In this document: positions 34,508 to 41,792 of the stretch, in pieces
Layout: every line of letters begins with the position of its first letter
Numbering within the stretch: position 1 is the first letter of the stretch
Source: Gluconobacter wancherniae NBRC 103581
Lineage (GTDB): Bacteria; Pseudomonadota; Alphaproteobacteria; Acetobacterales; Acetobacteraceae
Length of the DNA stretch: 64,000 bases
Assembly: GCF_007988885.1 (NCBI RefSeq)
Contig: NZ_BJUZ01000001.1
Coordinates: 1,178,001-1,242,000 of the forward strand
Reading direction: 5' to 3'
The notes under the pieces: generated by a model
What the model was told of the DNA's origin: nothing
What the model saw: only the letters and a program-made list of their open reading frames with translations
Databases searched by the model: none
Translations under genes and position numbers: made by a program

Positions 34508-36076
34508 TCAGCTCCCCGAGATCAGGCCAAATTCCAGCGCGGACAATGCGGCCGCAGACCAAGGCTTGCCCGTGGCCGGATCGGTATCGAATGCCCAGAC
34601 CAGGCCGGTATTGACGATGGACATGGCCTTTTGCGCGCCCAGCTGGTCCGTGCTGGCAGACGTGATTTTCCCCGTGAGATGCTGCGGCGCATTTTCCATG
34701 GCGCTGCCATAGGCCGTCAGGCGCAGGCCCGCGATTTCATGGGTACTTTCGTCGAGGGTTATTCCATTGCTGGTAAAACTCATGGCCTGTCCGGCCTGCG
34801 TACTGGAATATCCATTTCCCGAGGGTGGGCTGGCCGCAAGCCCCGAAACACCAGCACCCGTCCAATCCGCATGCGCACCCGCCTTACTGGGCCACAGTCG
34901 CGTGATGGATGCACCGATCGTCGGATAATCCGCCACAATCCCGTAATTCAGGCTGCAGTTTTCACCGTAGAGATCGTCGACCACCCCAAACCCTACCGTG
35001 GTCAGCCCCCCCCCGAACCCCGAGAGGTCTACATCGGCGGTGGAGACCAGAGCTTCATTGATATAAAACTGTACTGCGCCGCTGGCGCTTCCCACTCCTT
35101 TAATGTTGAGGTCAAACAGCACATTGTTGCCATTGCGGATCCCCGAGGATGCCGTCAGATCCGTCCAGGCCGTAGCACCGGCAAGCTTGCACGACACGTC
35201 CATTTTCTCGGTGTGCTGCTTTACAGCCTCGACCAGCACATCGGCTGGAACGCCGTCCCGCAGAAAACGCCCGCAGATGCTCTTGGCGAACCCGGCCTGA
35301 CCGTCTGGCAGACATCCAACCTTGAGGACGCGGGCGACAGTCTGGGAGATCAGGGCTTCTGAAATCTCCAAGGCCGGTTTGTCGGTTTCTGCCGGTTTCG
35401 TAGAATCAGAAGGGGATATATCTTTCTCTAATTCTAGATCTACGGAAAACCCTGAAACCGGTTTTGAAACCGAAACCCCGGAAACCAAAACCGCTTTTGA
35501 AAACTGGTTTTGGTTTTCGGTTTCCGAAATCGCCCCACCGTCGATAGACGACAGCAAGCGCATTTCACGTTGTTCGACGGCTTCGCGCTCCCGATGCACA
35601 TAAGCGTCTTCCGCTTTCTCTCCTTTACGCGGGCGCCCACCCTTGGAGGCATTCGCCCGGGAGGTCCTAGCCTTAACGCCCGCTTCTGGTGCGAACTCTC
35701 CAGCTTCTTGACGCACCTTGAACTCTTCCAGCCTGCGCTGCTGCTCTGCACGGGCGGCAGCACGCTCCTCACGACGGATCTGGCGTTCCACAAGGTGGGG
35801 GCTGTAGAGCGCCCCGTCTTCGTCCCGAAGGATGAACCGCGTGAACTCAAGTTCTGGCAGGACACGGCGCAACACCTCGACATGCTCACACGCCATCTGC
35901 GCCACCTGAGCGTCATCCAACGCGCGACCACCAACGCGGAACACCACGTCACGGGCGGATTTCAGAGCGTCCATCAGAGAGTGAAATACACCGCGTTGTT
36001 CTGCCGGGAGAACCTTCAGGAAGGCCATCGCAGGAACATTGGCCCGATCGAACGTGGCAGGGATCTGGAGCATCAT
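34508..36076 (-). CDS. Chimeric ORF: replication-type N-terminus fused to tail-fibre-type C-terminus
   Basis: 522 residues. Residues 1-290 look like a phage replication or DnaT/DUF1376-type protein: ILRDEDGALYSPHLVERQIRREERAAARAEQQRR, a basic ASKGGRPRKGEKAED linker and a helical domain (GFAKSICGRFLRDGVPADVLVEAVKQHTEKM). From about residue 295 the style changes to a Gly/Ser/Thr-rich beta protein (VLFDLNIKGVGSASGAVQFY, SNGITLDESTHEIAGLRLTAYG), as in phage tail fibres. The join at about 35190 is where all structural genes should be, so it is best explained by one large deletion. The start overlaps the CII-like gene (ATGA). Function of the fusion unlikely. Confidence 0.65.
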   Translation of the reverse strand: MMLQIPATFDRANVPAMAFLKVLPAEQRGVFHSLMDALKSARDVVFRVGGRALDDAQVAQMACEHVEVLRRVLPELEFTRFILRDEDGALYSPHLVERQIRREERAAARAEQQRRLEEFKVRQEAGEFAPEAGVKARTSRANASKGGRPRKGEKAEDAYVHREREAVEQREMRLLSSIDGGAISETENQNQFSKAVLVSGVSVSKPVSGFSVDLELEKDISPSDSTKPAETDKPALEISEALISQTVARVLKVGCLPDGQAGFAKSICGRFLRDGVPADVLVEAVKQHTEKMDVSCKLAGATAWTDLTASSGIRNGNNVLFDLNIKGVGSASGAVQFYINEALVSTADVDLSGFGGGLTTVGFGVVDDLYGENCSLNYGIVADYPTIGASITRLWPSKAGAHADWTGAGVSGLAASPPSGNGYSSTQAGQAMSFTSNGITLDESTHEIAGLRLTAYGSAMENAPQHLTGKITSASTDQLGAQKAMSIVNTGLVWAFDTDPATGKPWSAAALSALEFGLISGS

Positions 36077-36522
36077 GCCGAGGCCCCTGTCTTTTCTATC
36101 CCGCGCACGATCTTGAGGGCATGATCGACAACACGGCGAAGCTTGGTCAGCTCATGCCCAAGGCTGTGGGCTTCCTCGACCGTCACGATGCCATCCGCCA
36201 GAACGCGGATCGTCATCTTCATGGTGTCGTTGGCCTTGTCAGCAACGTCTTCCATGATCTCGGCCACATCGCCATGACCCAACTGGATCGGCGTCAGGTT
36301 GTAGCCAAGCTCGTGCGCCATGGTCTGGAGAATGAAAGGCTCTTGGGCAAATTCGTCCAGCACGATGGCGATATCCACCGGCGCTGTCGTTGTGGAGTTC
36401 CGGTTTTGATATTCCGAAATCCGGGCCCGACCGACGCGGGTAACGGCTGCCGCGGCATCAATGCCACCAATCGCACGAACCGCCATTTGCGTGGCCGTTT
36501 TGAGGGCAGGGACGTGATTCAT
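36073..36522 (-). CDS. CII-like phage regulatory protein
   Basis: 149 residues from Met 36522 (frame open four codons further). The N-terminal half reads LKTATQMAVRAIGGIDAAAAVTRVGRARISEYQNRN followed by APVDIAIVLDEFAQEPFILQTMAHELGY, like the Phage_CP76/CII family of P2-type regulators. The C-terminal half is helical. It overlaps the downstream chimera by four bases and is second in the rightward-from-Cro transcript. Confidence 0.7.
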   Translation of the reverse strand: MNHVPALKTATQMAVRAIGGIDAAAAVTRVGRARISEYQNRNSTTTAPVDIAIVLDEFAQEPFILQTMAHELGYNLTPIQLGHGDVAEIMEDVADKANDTMKMTIRVLADGIVTVEEAHSLGHELTKLRRVVDHALKIVRGIEKTGASA

Positions 36523-36586
36523 GGCTTCACCCACGCACGACGATCAGCCATCTTGCGCGCATCAATAGCGAACGGAGTGACGGCAC

Positions 36587-36838
36587 ATGGCTGATGAATG
36601 GAAACTGAAAGAAGACGGCAACCTCGATATTTCGAGCCTGACAGGCTTCCGCACGGTGGTGATCCAGGACGGTGCCGTTGTGTTGCAGCTAAAGGCTGCA
36701 ACCGCCGCAGAACACTTCCCGGAAGGCGATAAGCTCGAACAGTTTTCTCTGTCCCCGCAAACAGCTGCTGAACTGGGACGAGATCTGCTCGATGCCGTGG
36801 AAATTCTTCTGCAAAAGCCCGCAGGCGAGGTCCACTAA
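36587..36838 (+). CDS. Small phage protein, unknown
   Basis: 83 residues, ATG with GGAG ahead. It is acidic, with SSLTGFRTVVIQDGAVVLQLKAAT and a helical end LSPQTAAELGRDLLDAVEILL. No family recognised. It runs against the cro-CII transcript, between those two genes, so it could be an antisense-oriented regulator or cargo; nothing more can be said. Confidence 0.55.
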   Translation: MADEWKLKEDGNLDISSLTGFRTVVIQDGAVVLQLKAATAAEHFPEGDKLEQFSLSPQTAAELGRDLLDAVEILLQKPAGEVH

Positions 36839-36925
36839 GTCCCGTTGAGAACGGGCAAGACTGCAAGACATCATCTTGCTGACGGCTGTATGAGTGCTGT
36901 TTACCTTCGGGCATATGAAGGATGC

Positions 36926-37135
36926 TCATGCTGCCGCTGTTCCCAAGTTATGACGTGCCTGAGGGAATATATCTGGACGGATTATGTGCGGGTCGAGATT
37001 AGCGAGCCGCGCGACCGTGATGACGTGAATTGGTGGCACTCGACGCCACTTACAAACAGCAGAATGAGATCGCTGTATGGCCGCCCCCACCTTCTTAGGA
37101 CCTCCTGCGGCCCGTATCACATCTTCAATATCCAT
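36926..37135 (-). CDS. Cro-like (YdaS-type) repressor
   Basis: 69 residues. Helix-turn-helix with the YdaS/Cro pattern: AAGGPKKVGAAIQRSHSAVCKWRRVPPIHVITVARLANLDP. It starts the early transcript on the minus strand and faces the XRE repressor gene across an operator-bearing 90-base interval, the classic lysis-lysogeny arrangement. Confidence 0.8.
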   Translation of the reverse strand: MDIEDVIRAAGGPKKVGAAIQRSHSAVCKWRRVPPIHVITVARLANLDPHIIRPDIFPQARHNLGTAAA

Positions 37136-37142
37136 AGCTTAA

Positions 37143-37195
37143 TGTGAGCATGACTCACATATACATGTCAAGTTTGTGCGTGAGTAAAGCGCACA
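37143..37195. promoter_or_regulatory. cro promoter with operators O1 and O2
   Basis: O1 (37143-37159) is a perfect palindrome TGTGAG-N5-CTCACA. On the minus strand TTGACA (37171-37166) lies six bases ahead of it, so O1 covers the spacer and -10 of the cro promoter. O2 (37175-37195), TGTGCG-N9-CGCACA, is a second, different inverted repeat near the repressor promoter. Confidence 0.75.
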
Positions 37196-37227
37196 CATTG
37201 AGCCGCTAAGCTGTGCAAAGTTTTCAC

Positions 37228-37575
37228 ATGGAAAAGACGGCCAGAATTAGCGATAGAATTAAAAGCCTTCGAAAGAAGCTGAAGCTAAAGCAGGCTGATT
37301 TTGTCGCCGGCCTGAATATTTCGAGGTCATATTTATCGAAACTTGAGACAGGTGAAGAGCAACCAGGAAGGGATTTGCTCATCAGAATGTCACAAGAATT
37401 CAATGTTTCGCTGGATTGGCTTACATCTGGTACCGAAGATGCCGTCCCAGCGAGAGCTGTCAATGAGCAAGAGGCACTCTTGTTGATGGCCTTCCGCTCT
37501 TTACCGCCTGACGAGGCTGAGACACACCTGAAACTCATGCTGCAGCACGCAAACAAGGATAGATTAGATCAGTAA
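37228..37575 (+). CDS. XRE-family phage repressor
   Basis: 115 residues from ATG 37228 (a GTG five codons upstream is possible). N-terminal helix-turn-helix (SLRKKLKLKQADFVAGLNISRSYLSKLETGEEQPG), ending SLDWLTSG as in many C-type repressors. No S24 peptidase domain follows, so it cannot be self-cleaved on RecA filaments in the lambda manner. The likely targets are the TGTGAG-N5-CTCACA sites on both sides of its gene, implying control of cro, itself and the operon downstream. Confidence 0.85.
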   Translation: MEKTARISDRIKSLRKKLKLKQADFVAGLNISRSYLSKLETGEEQPGRDLLIRMSQEFNVSLDWLTSGTEDAVPARAVNEQEALLLMAFRSLPPDEAETHLKLMLQHANKDRLDQ

Positions 37576-37587
37576 GAAATTATTTCA

Positions 37588-37637
37588 TGTGAGCAAATCT
37601 CACTTTTTTATTGACTGATATGTTCGCTTAACTCACA
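37588..37637 (+). promoter_or_regulatory. Second repressor-controlled promoter with operators O3 and O4
   Basis: O3 (37588-37604) is TGTGAG-N5-CTCACT; O4 (37621-37637) is TGTTCG-N5-CTCACA. TTGACT at 37611-37616 sits between them, with O4 occupying the spacer up to the -10, the same layout as at O1. The unknown gene-xis-int operon downstream should thus be silenced with cro. Confidence 0.7.
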
Positions 37638-37640
37638 TTT

Positions 37641-37668
37641 ATCTCCATCGTATCGACGCGATGGAGAT
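37641..37668 (+). repeat. Perfect ten-base inverted repeat over the Shine-Dalgarno
   Basis: ATCTCCATCG, an eight-base spacer, then CGATGGAGAT. The right arm contains GGAG, the ribosome-binding site of the gene starting at 37673. It can be an RNA hairpin that hides this site or a protein operator. Confidence 0.7.
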
Positions 37669-37672
37669 CATT

Positions 37673-38137
37673 ATGTCATTGCCCGCAGGTGAGCCGCGCC
37701 CGTCTCACGCAACCATCAGCCTCAGTGCTGTCGCTTCCGTTCCCTTACTGCGCCCGCTTCACCCTCTGCTGCGAGGGCATACGGATCGCACGTTCGCAAA
37801 ATATCTGTCTGGCCGCTCTGTCGCCGTTCAAAGCAAGGCGCGTGAGAAACGCGTCTGCCTGATCTATGCGCGGGAACGGGCAAAAGATGCGCCAAACGGC
37901 GGTATCGCAAAGGCTTATGCCCAGACCGCGAACGAAGTAGAGAATGAACTGGTCGCTCTGCTGCACGCAACACGGCCAGCCGATCCGGTCCCATTTCCCG
38001 AACCACCTGTCGCATCCGCCCCACAGACGCTGAACGACTTGCTCGAACACTCAGCACCTCAAGGGCGCGGCCTTCGCCTCACGAGCTTCCTACGCTTCTG
38101 CACAGACCTGCTTCCGGGAGGGCGCGATGTCCACTGA
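37673..38137 (+). CDS. Hypothetical phage protein
   Basis: 154 residues from ATG 37673 (ATG 37661 also in frame, but inside the inverted repeat). It contains HPLLRGHTDRTFAKYLSGRSVAVQSKAREKRVCLIYARERAKD and then a helical, later Pro-rich stretch. No family recognised. First gene of the repressor-controlled plus-strand operon that leads into excisionase and integrase. Confidence 0.55.
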   Translation: MSLPAGEPRPSHATISLSAVASVPLLRPLHPLLRGHTDRTFAKYLSGRSVAVQSKAREKRVCLIYARERAKDAPNGGIAKAYAQTANEVENELVALLHATRPADPVPFPEPPVASAPQTLNDLLEHSAPQGRGLRLTSFLRFCTDLLPGGRDVH

Positions 38138-38212
38138 GATCAGGGATAGGAGATAGCCGGTGATGACCAAGAACGAACAGCGCCATCAGTTCTGGCCTCA
38201 GGGGTAACAAGG

Positions 38213-38452
38213 ATGAGTGAAGCAATGACCCCGCGCTGCCTGCCCATCCGGGCCGCTGCGGAATATTTAGGGATCAAAGAGAGCCTATTTCGTGAACGCG
38301 TGGCACCGGAAATTGCCTCGTTTTCGATCGGAAGCAGACGTCTTTGGGATAGAAAAATGCTAGATCGATGGCTGGATAGGCAATCGGGTATCGAGGAAAC
38401 AGCTTTTATTGCAAAGCCCCGCACCGCCCTGGACGAGTTGCTGAACACCTGA
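38213..38452 (+). CDS. xis: Excisionase-like DNA-binding protein
   Basis: 79 residues. Winged-helix/MerR-like motif CLPIRAAAEYLGIKESLFRERVAPEI, then IGSRRLWDRKMLDRWLDRQ, the pattern of AlpA/Xis proteins. Its stop overlaps the integrase start (TGATG), a typical xis-int pairing. It would direct recombination towards excision, but the integrase partner is broken. Confidence 0.75.
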   Translation: MSEAMTPRCLPIRAAAEYLGIKESLFRERVAPEIASFSIGSRRLWDRKMLDRWLDRQSGIEETAFIAKPRTALDELLNT

Positions 38453-39486
38453 TGGTCTCTGTACGAGTAAAGTACCTGCAACGTCATCGGGGCAGGGACA
38501 GGAAGATCCGTGTGTATTTCAGGCATCCGCAACTTCCGCGCCAAGCATTACCGGATTTTGATGACCCAGCGTTCTGGCCTGCCTATCACGCCGCGATGGC
38601 CCAAATTCCGAAAGTCGAACCGAAAGCCATTCGTGGCATCGGGACGTTCGCGCGATTATGTGAGGACTAGCTCAAGAGCAACGCCTTCATCTCGCTCAAG
38701 TCATCCACGCAGGTGGGGCATCGCAACATCGTCTTGCGGATGATGCGGAAGAACTTTGCCACATTCCATGTTTCGGACTTCGAGCCCAAGCATGTCAGGG
38801 CTATCATCAACCGGTTCTCGGACCGGCCTGCCTCCGGAAATCGTTGGCTGAGGATCTTCAGCATTCTGTTCCGCTTGGCGATAGAGCAGGATCTGATTCA
38901 GACAGATCCCGCCCGTGATGTCCGGCGCCTCAAAGAGAAAGCAGAAGGGGCAAGGGCGTGGACTGAGGTAGAGGTAGCTCAGTTTCAGGCCCACTGGCCC
39001 CTTGGGTCCCGAGCGCGGACAGCCTTCGCACTCCTGCTTTACACAGGACAGAGGCGTTCGGACGTGGTGAAAATCGGTCCAGCCTGCATCAAGGAAGGCA
39101 TGATTGCGGTCACGCAGCAGAAAACGGGGACGAGCTTGATGGTTCCCATTCTCAAAGATCTCGCATTAGCCTTGGCTGCAACGTCAGATGTGAAAGCTTA
39201 CTATTTGGAGGTCACACCCGGACGAAAGCCATCTTCCGATTCGCTAGGCAATCTCATGAAGGATTGGACGCTGGCGGCAGGCTTACCGCCCGATCTTTCA
39301 GCACACGGCCTGCGAAAAACTGCGGCTCAAAGGCTGGCCGAAGCGGGATGCACCACGCATCAGATCGCAGCGATTACCGGCCATAAAACACTATCGGAAG
39401 TGGAGAGATACACGCGCTCAGTCGATCAGAGGAGACTGGCAAAGCAGGCAATGGCACTGCTAGAGGCTGTAAAACCAAATGCGTAG
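38452..39486 (+). pseudogene. int: Tyrosine-recombinase phage integrase with internal amber codon
   Basis: One frame from ATG 38452 to 39486 is interrupted only by TAG at 38668-38670 (codon 73). Sequence before (FARLCED) and after (LKSNAFISLKSSTQ) joins into the normal arm/core-binding region if this codon were Tyr. The catalytic part is complete: first Arg in YTGQRRSDVVK, HGLRKTAAQ (His-x-x-Arg), GHKT and the nucleophile Tyr in VERYTRS. A fragment starting at a Met near 38713 could still be made, but would lack the N-terminal DNA-binding region. It ends 50 bases from the tRNA-Cys 3' end. Confidence 0.88.
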
Positions 39487-39538
39487 AATTGTAAAACCGG
39501 CTAGAAATTGGCTATTTTCTGCGGGTTAAAATTATCTG

Positions 39539-39559
39539 TGGAGGTCCGGGCGGGAATCG
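39539..39559. repeat. Right attachment site, 3' end of tRNA-Cys
   Basis: TGGAGGTCCGGGCGGGAA, covering the CCA, discriminator and acceptor stem of tRNA-Cys. It pairs with the att-like copy at 29003 (10 identical bases, then 6 of 8). Confidence 0.65.
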
Positions 39560-39612
39560 AACCCACATTCGCGGATTTGCAGTCCGCTACATCACCACTC
39601 TGCCACCGGACC
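39539..39612 (-). tRNA. tRNA-Cys (anticodon GCA)
   Basis: 74 bases with an encoded CCA. Acceptor stem GGTCCGG/CCGGACC, anticodon loop CTGCAAA within the stem GCGGA/TCCGC, T loop TTCGATT. The gene stays intact because phage DNA replaced only its 3' end with an identical copy. It is the integration target of the adjacent element. Confidence 0.96.
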
Positions 39613-39760
39613 TCGGGGGCAGGGGCTATATCCTCTTTCGTGCCGGATTGGTCAAGAGCAATATTCGTGAGCAGAATGGATTTTTCTTATGCCGCCAGTC
39701 AGGCTATTAAGTTCTGACTCACGAATGCTGCGATACAATACGCAGGTGGCAGGATATCTC

Positions 39761-41218
39761 ATGACCGCAGGACGTATCAGTGTGATGAACCTTACCCGGC
39801 CTTTCAGCTTCGGGTTGCTGTCGATTCTCCTTAGCGGCACGGCTCTCGCACAGAAATACGATGGCAGCGGGTCTCCCACCTTTGTTCCGCACACAATTCA
39901 GGAAGCTTTTTCAGCCGCGTACCTGACCAACCCTCAACTCCGAGAGGAGCGCGCAAAGCTGCGTGCGATCGACGAGCAGGTCCCTACAGCACAGGCAGGA
40001 TGGCGCCCGACGATTCAGGGCAGCATGAACCTGACCTACTATAACGGCAGCACCGATTACGCTGCTACGGGCGGTTATCTTGGAAGTGCGCGCACATACC
40101 AGACGCCTGGTTATTCAGGGGGCCTACAGATTACGCAGCCACTGTATCAGGGCGGAAAAACCGTTGCTGGCATTCATGCCGCGATGAACCAGGTGATGGC
40201 AGAACGCGCGCGCCTTATCTCTACTGAACAGGAAGTGTTCACCAACGTCGTAAGCGCATATGTAGGCGTTATCGAAGACGAGCAGATGCTTCAGCTCAAT
40301 ATTAATAATGAGCGCGTTTTGCAGCAGCAGCTACAGGCGACAGAGGAGCGTTTTCACGTCGGTGAAATTACCCGCACGGATGTGGCTCAGGCACAGGCCG
40401 CGCTCGCAAGCGCAACGGCACAGCGGCAGCAGTCTGAAGGAACGCTTCAGACTGCACAGGCAACCTACCTGCAAGTCGTGGGCATCGCAGCGCCTTCCAA
40501 TCTGATTGCACCACAGCCCCTGAACCTGCCAGTTAAAAGCGAGCAGGAAGCCGTTGCCCTAGCTGTCGAGAATAACCCAAGCGTTGTGAATGCCCTGTTC
40601 ACGGAAGCACAGAGCAAAGACAATGTATCGGTGCAAATTTCGGCCATCATGCCGAAAGTCTCTGCCTCATTGAATTATCAGCACTCCATCAACCAAGGCT
40701 ATGGCCACTCGTCGATGGATAACAAGTATGGAATGGTCTCGTTCAACCTTCCTATTTATCAGGGTGGTTCCGAATACGCTGCCGTGCGCGAAGCAAGGCA
40801 GGAATCCCAGAGCGCCCATCACGAAGTGGACGTCCAGCGCAGGACTGCACTTCAGCTTGCCGCAGCCAACTGGCAGCAAATGGTTTCCTACAAACAGTCT
40901 ATTGCCAGTAACCGTGAAGCAATTTCAGCAAACGTTATTGCTCTTGATGGTGTGGAACGTCAGGCTCTCGTAGGGACAAGTACCACCCTTGCTGTGCTGC
41001 AGCAGCAGCAGACACTGCTACAGGCTCAGCAGGCTCTTGTTCAGAACCTTGGCAGCCTTGTGATCACTTCCTACAACGTTGCCGCCGCAATTGGTCGTCT
41101 TACAGCCGCGGATCTGAAGCTCGGTGTCCCCCTTTATGACGAGAAAGCCTATTACAATGCGGTCAAGAACCGCCTTTGGGGCATCAGTGATTACGCCCGC
41201 AATCAGCCTGGCCGCTAA
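39761..41218 (+). CDS. tolC: TolC family outer membrane protein
   Basis: About 485 residues. The start at 39761 (GGCAGGA ahead) is preferred; 39785 is the alternative. Signal peptide (RPFSFGLLSILLSGTALAQ). Two repeated outer-membrane efflux protein units: first HTIQEAFSAAYLTNPQLREERAKLRAIDEQVPTAQAGWRP and GGLQITQPLYQGG, second SEQEAVALAVENNPSVVNA and MVSFNLPIYQGGSEYAAVREA. Long helical repeats rich in Gln and Ala lie between them. It serves as the exit duct for a type I secretion or efflux pump, which is not encoded here. Confidence 0.92.
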   Translation: MTAGRISVMNLTRPFSFGLLSILLSGTALAQKYDGSGSPTFVPHTIQEAFSAAYLTNPQLREERAKLRAIDEQVPTAQAGWRPTIQGSMNLTYYNGSTDYAATGGYLGSARTYQTPGYSGGLQITQPLYQGGKTVAGIHAAMNQVMAERARLISTEQEVFTNVVSAYVGVIEDEQMLQLNINNERVLQQQLQATEERFHVGEITRTDVAQAQAALASATAQRQQSEGTLQTAQATYLQVVGIAAPSNLIAPQPLNLPVKSEQEAVALAVENNPSVVNALFTEAQSKDNVSVQISAIMPKVSASLNYQHSINQGYGHSSMDNKYGMVSFNLPIYQGGSEYAAVREARQESQSAHHEVDVQRRTALQLAAANWQQMVSYKQSIASNREAISANVIALDGVERQALVGTSTTLAVLQQQQTLLQAQQALVQNLGSLVITSYNVAAAIGRLTAADLKLGVPLYDEKAYYNAVKNRLWGISDYARNQPGR

Positions 41219-41254
41219 GGCCCGGCGCTCTCAGATACGGAAAATCGACCTGTC

Positions 41255-41737
41255 ATGACTTCTCCCAGTCTCAATCAGAATCCGACCAATGAAAACGATG
41301 AGACAATCCAGGACGTCCTGAGTTCGATACGACGTATCCTGCACGAAGATCCCTCTCAAAAACCAGCCGACAAAAATGATGACGAGGAACTGACGTTGGA
41401 CTCTTCGATGATGGTCTCACCACCAACTTCAGCTACCCCAAGCCCTCAGAAGGACCCGGAGACAGCGCATCAGGATGAACTGATGGGGGCAGGCACAATG
41501 GCTGCTGCCGAACGCTCTCTGGACGCACTCCATGCTGCTTTCAATGAACGCCGTGCACGTAACGGGATGCAGATTTCCAGCGATACTGTTGTCAGCAGTG
41601 CAGGGGGCATGACCATTGAAAACATGGTCCGAGCCGAAGTGCGCGAGATGGTACGCACGTGGCTGGATGCTCATCTCCCCTCGATGGTAGAAATTCTTGT
41701 GCGCTCAGAAATAGCCAAACTCCGCCCACGGGACTAA
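41255..41737 (+). CDS. PopZ-like DUF2497 protein
   Basis: 160 residues. N-terminal ETIQDVLSSIRRILHEDP, an acidic, Pro/Ser-rich disordered middle, and C-terminal MTIENMVRAEVREMVRTWLDAHLPSMVEILVRSEI. These are the two end modules of the alphaproteobacterial cell-pole organising protein PopZ. It lies directly upstream of valS, the conserved position. A polar-scaffold role is inferred from family only. Confidence 0.88.
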   Translation: MTSPSLNQNPTNENDETIQDVLSSIRRILHEDPSQKPADKNDDEELTLDSSMMVSPPTSATPSPQKDPETAHQDELMGAGTMAAAERSLDALHAAFNERRARNGMQISSDTVVSSAGGMTIENMVRAEVREMVRTWLDAHLPSMVEILVRSEIAKLRPRD

Positions 41738-41792
41738 ATCTTCCAAGACAAGTTTTCCGTTTTACCGCCTGTTATTCTCTCTCTGGATTGTC

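Larger units (their letters stand above)
29003..39559. mobile_element. Decaying prophage remnant integrated at tRNA-Cys
   Basis: About 10.5 kb lying between glk and the tRNA-Cys(GCA) gene. The tyrosine integrase and excisionase sit at the tRNA end, next to the tRNA 3' end, as expected for tRNA-targeted integration. A copy of the tRNA 3' end, matching at 16 of 18 positions, lies at the other boundary. Contents in order: SOS-controlled umuDC, lysis genes, tail-fibre remnant, replication-type and CII-like genes, cro/repressor switch, xis, int. Capsid, portal, terminase and tail-assembly genes are absent. At least five independent lesions are visible (integrase, umuD, umuC active site, endolysin, gene fusion), so the element is very unlikely to excise or form particles unaided. 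Confidence 0.88.

Noticed and set aside
35510-36124. 204-codon plus-strand frame within the chimera
   Set aside because: Antisense to the chimera and CII-like genes, which are linked by start/stop overlaps; no motif in the plus frame.
38126-38208. Tiny frames (9 and 16 codons) between the hypothetical gene and xis
   Set aside because: Too short to support; they may be remnants of a small phage gene, but there is no recognisable sequence.
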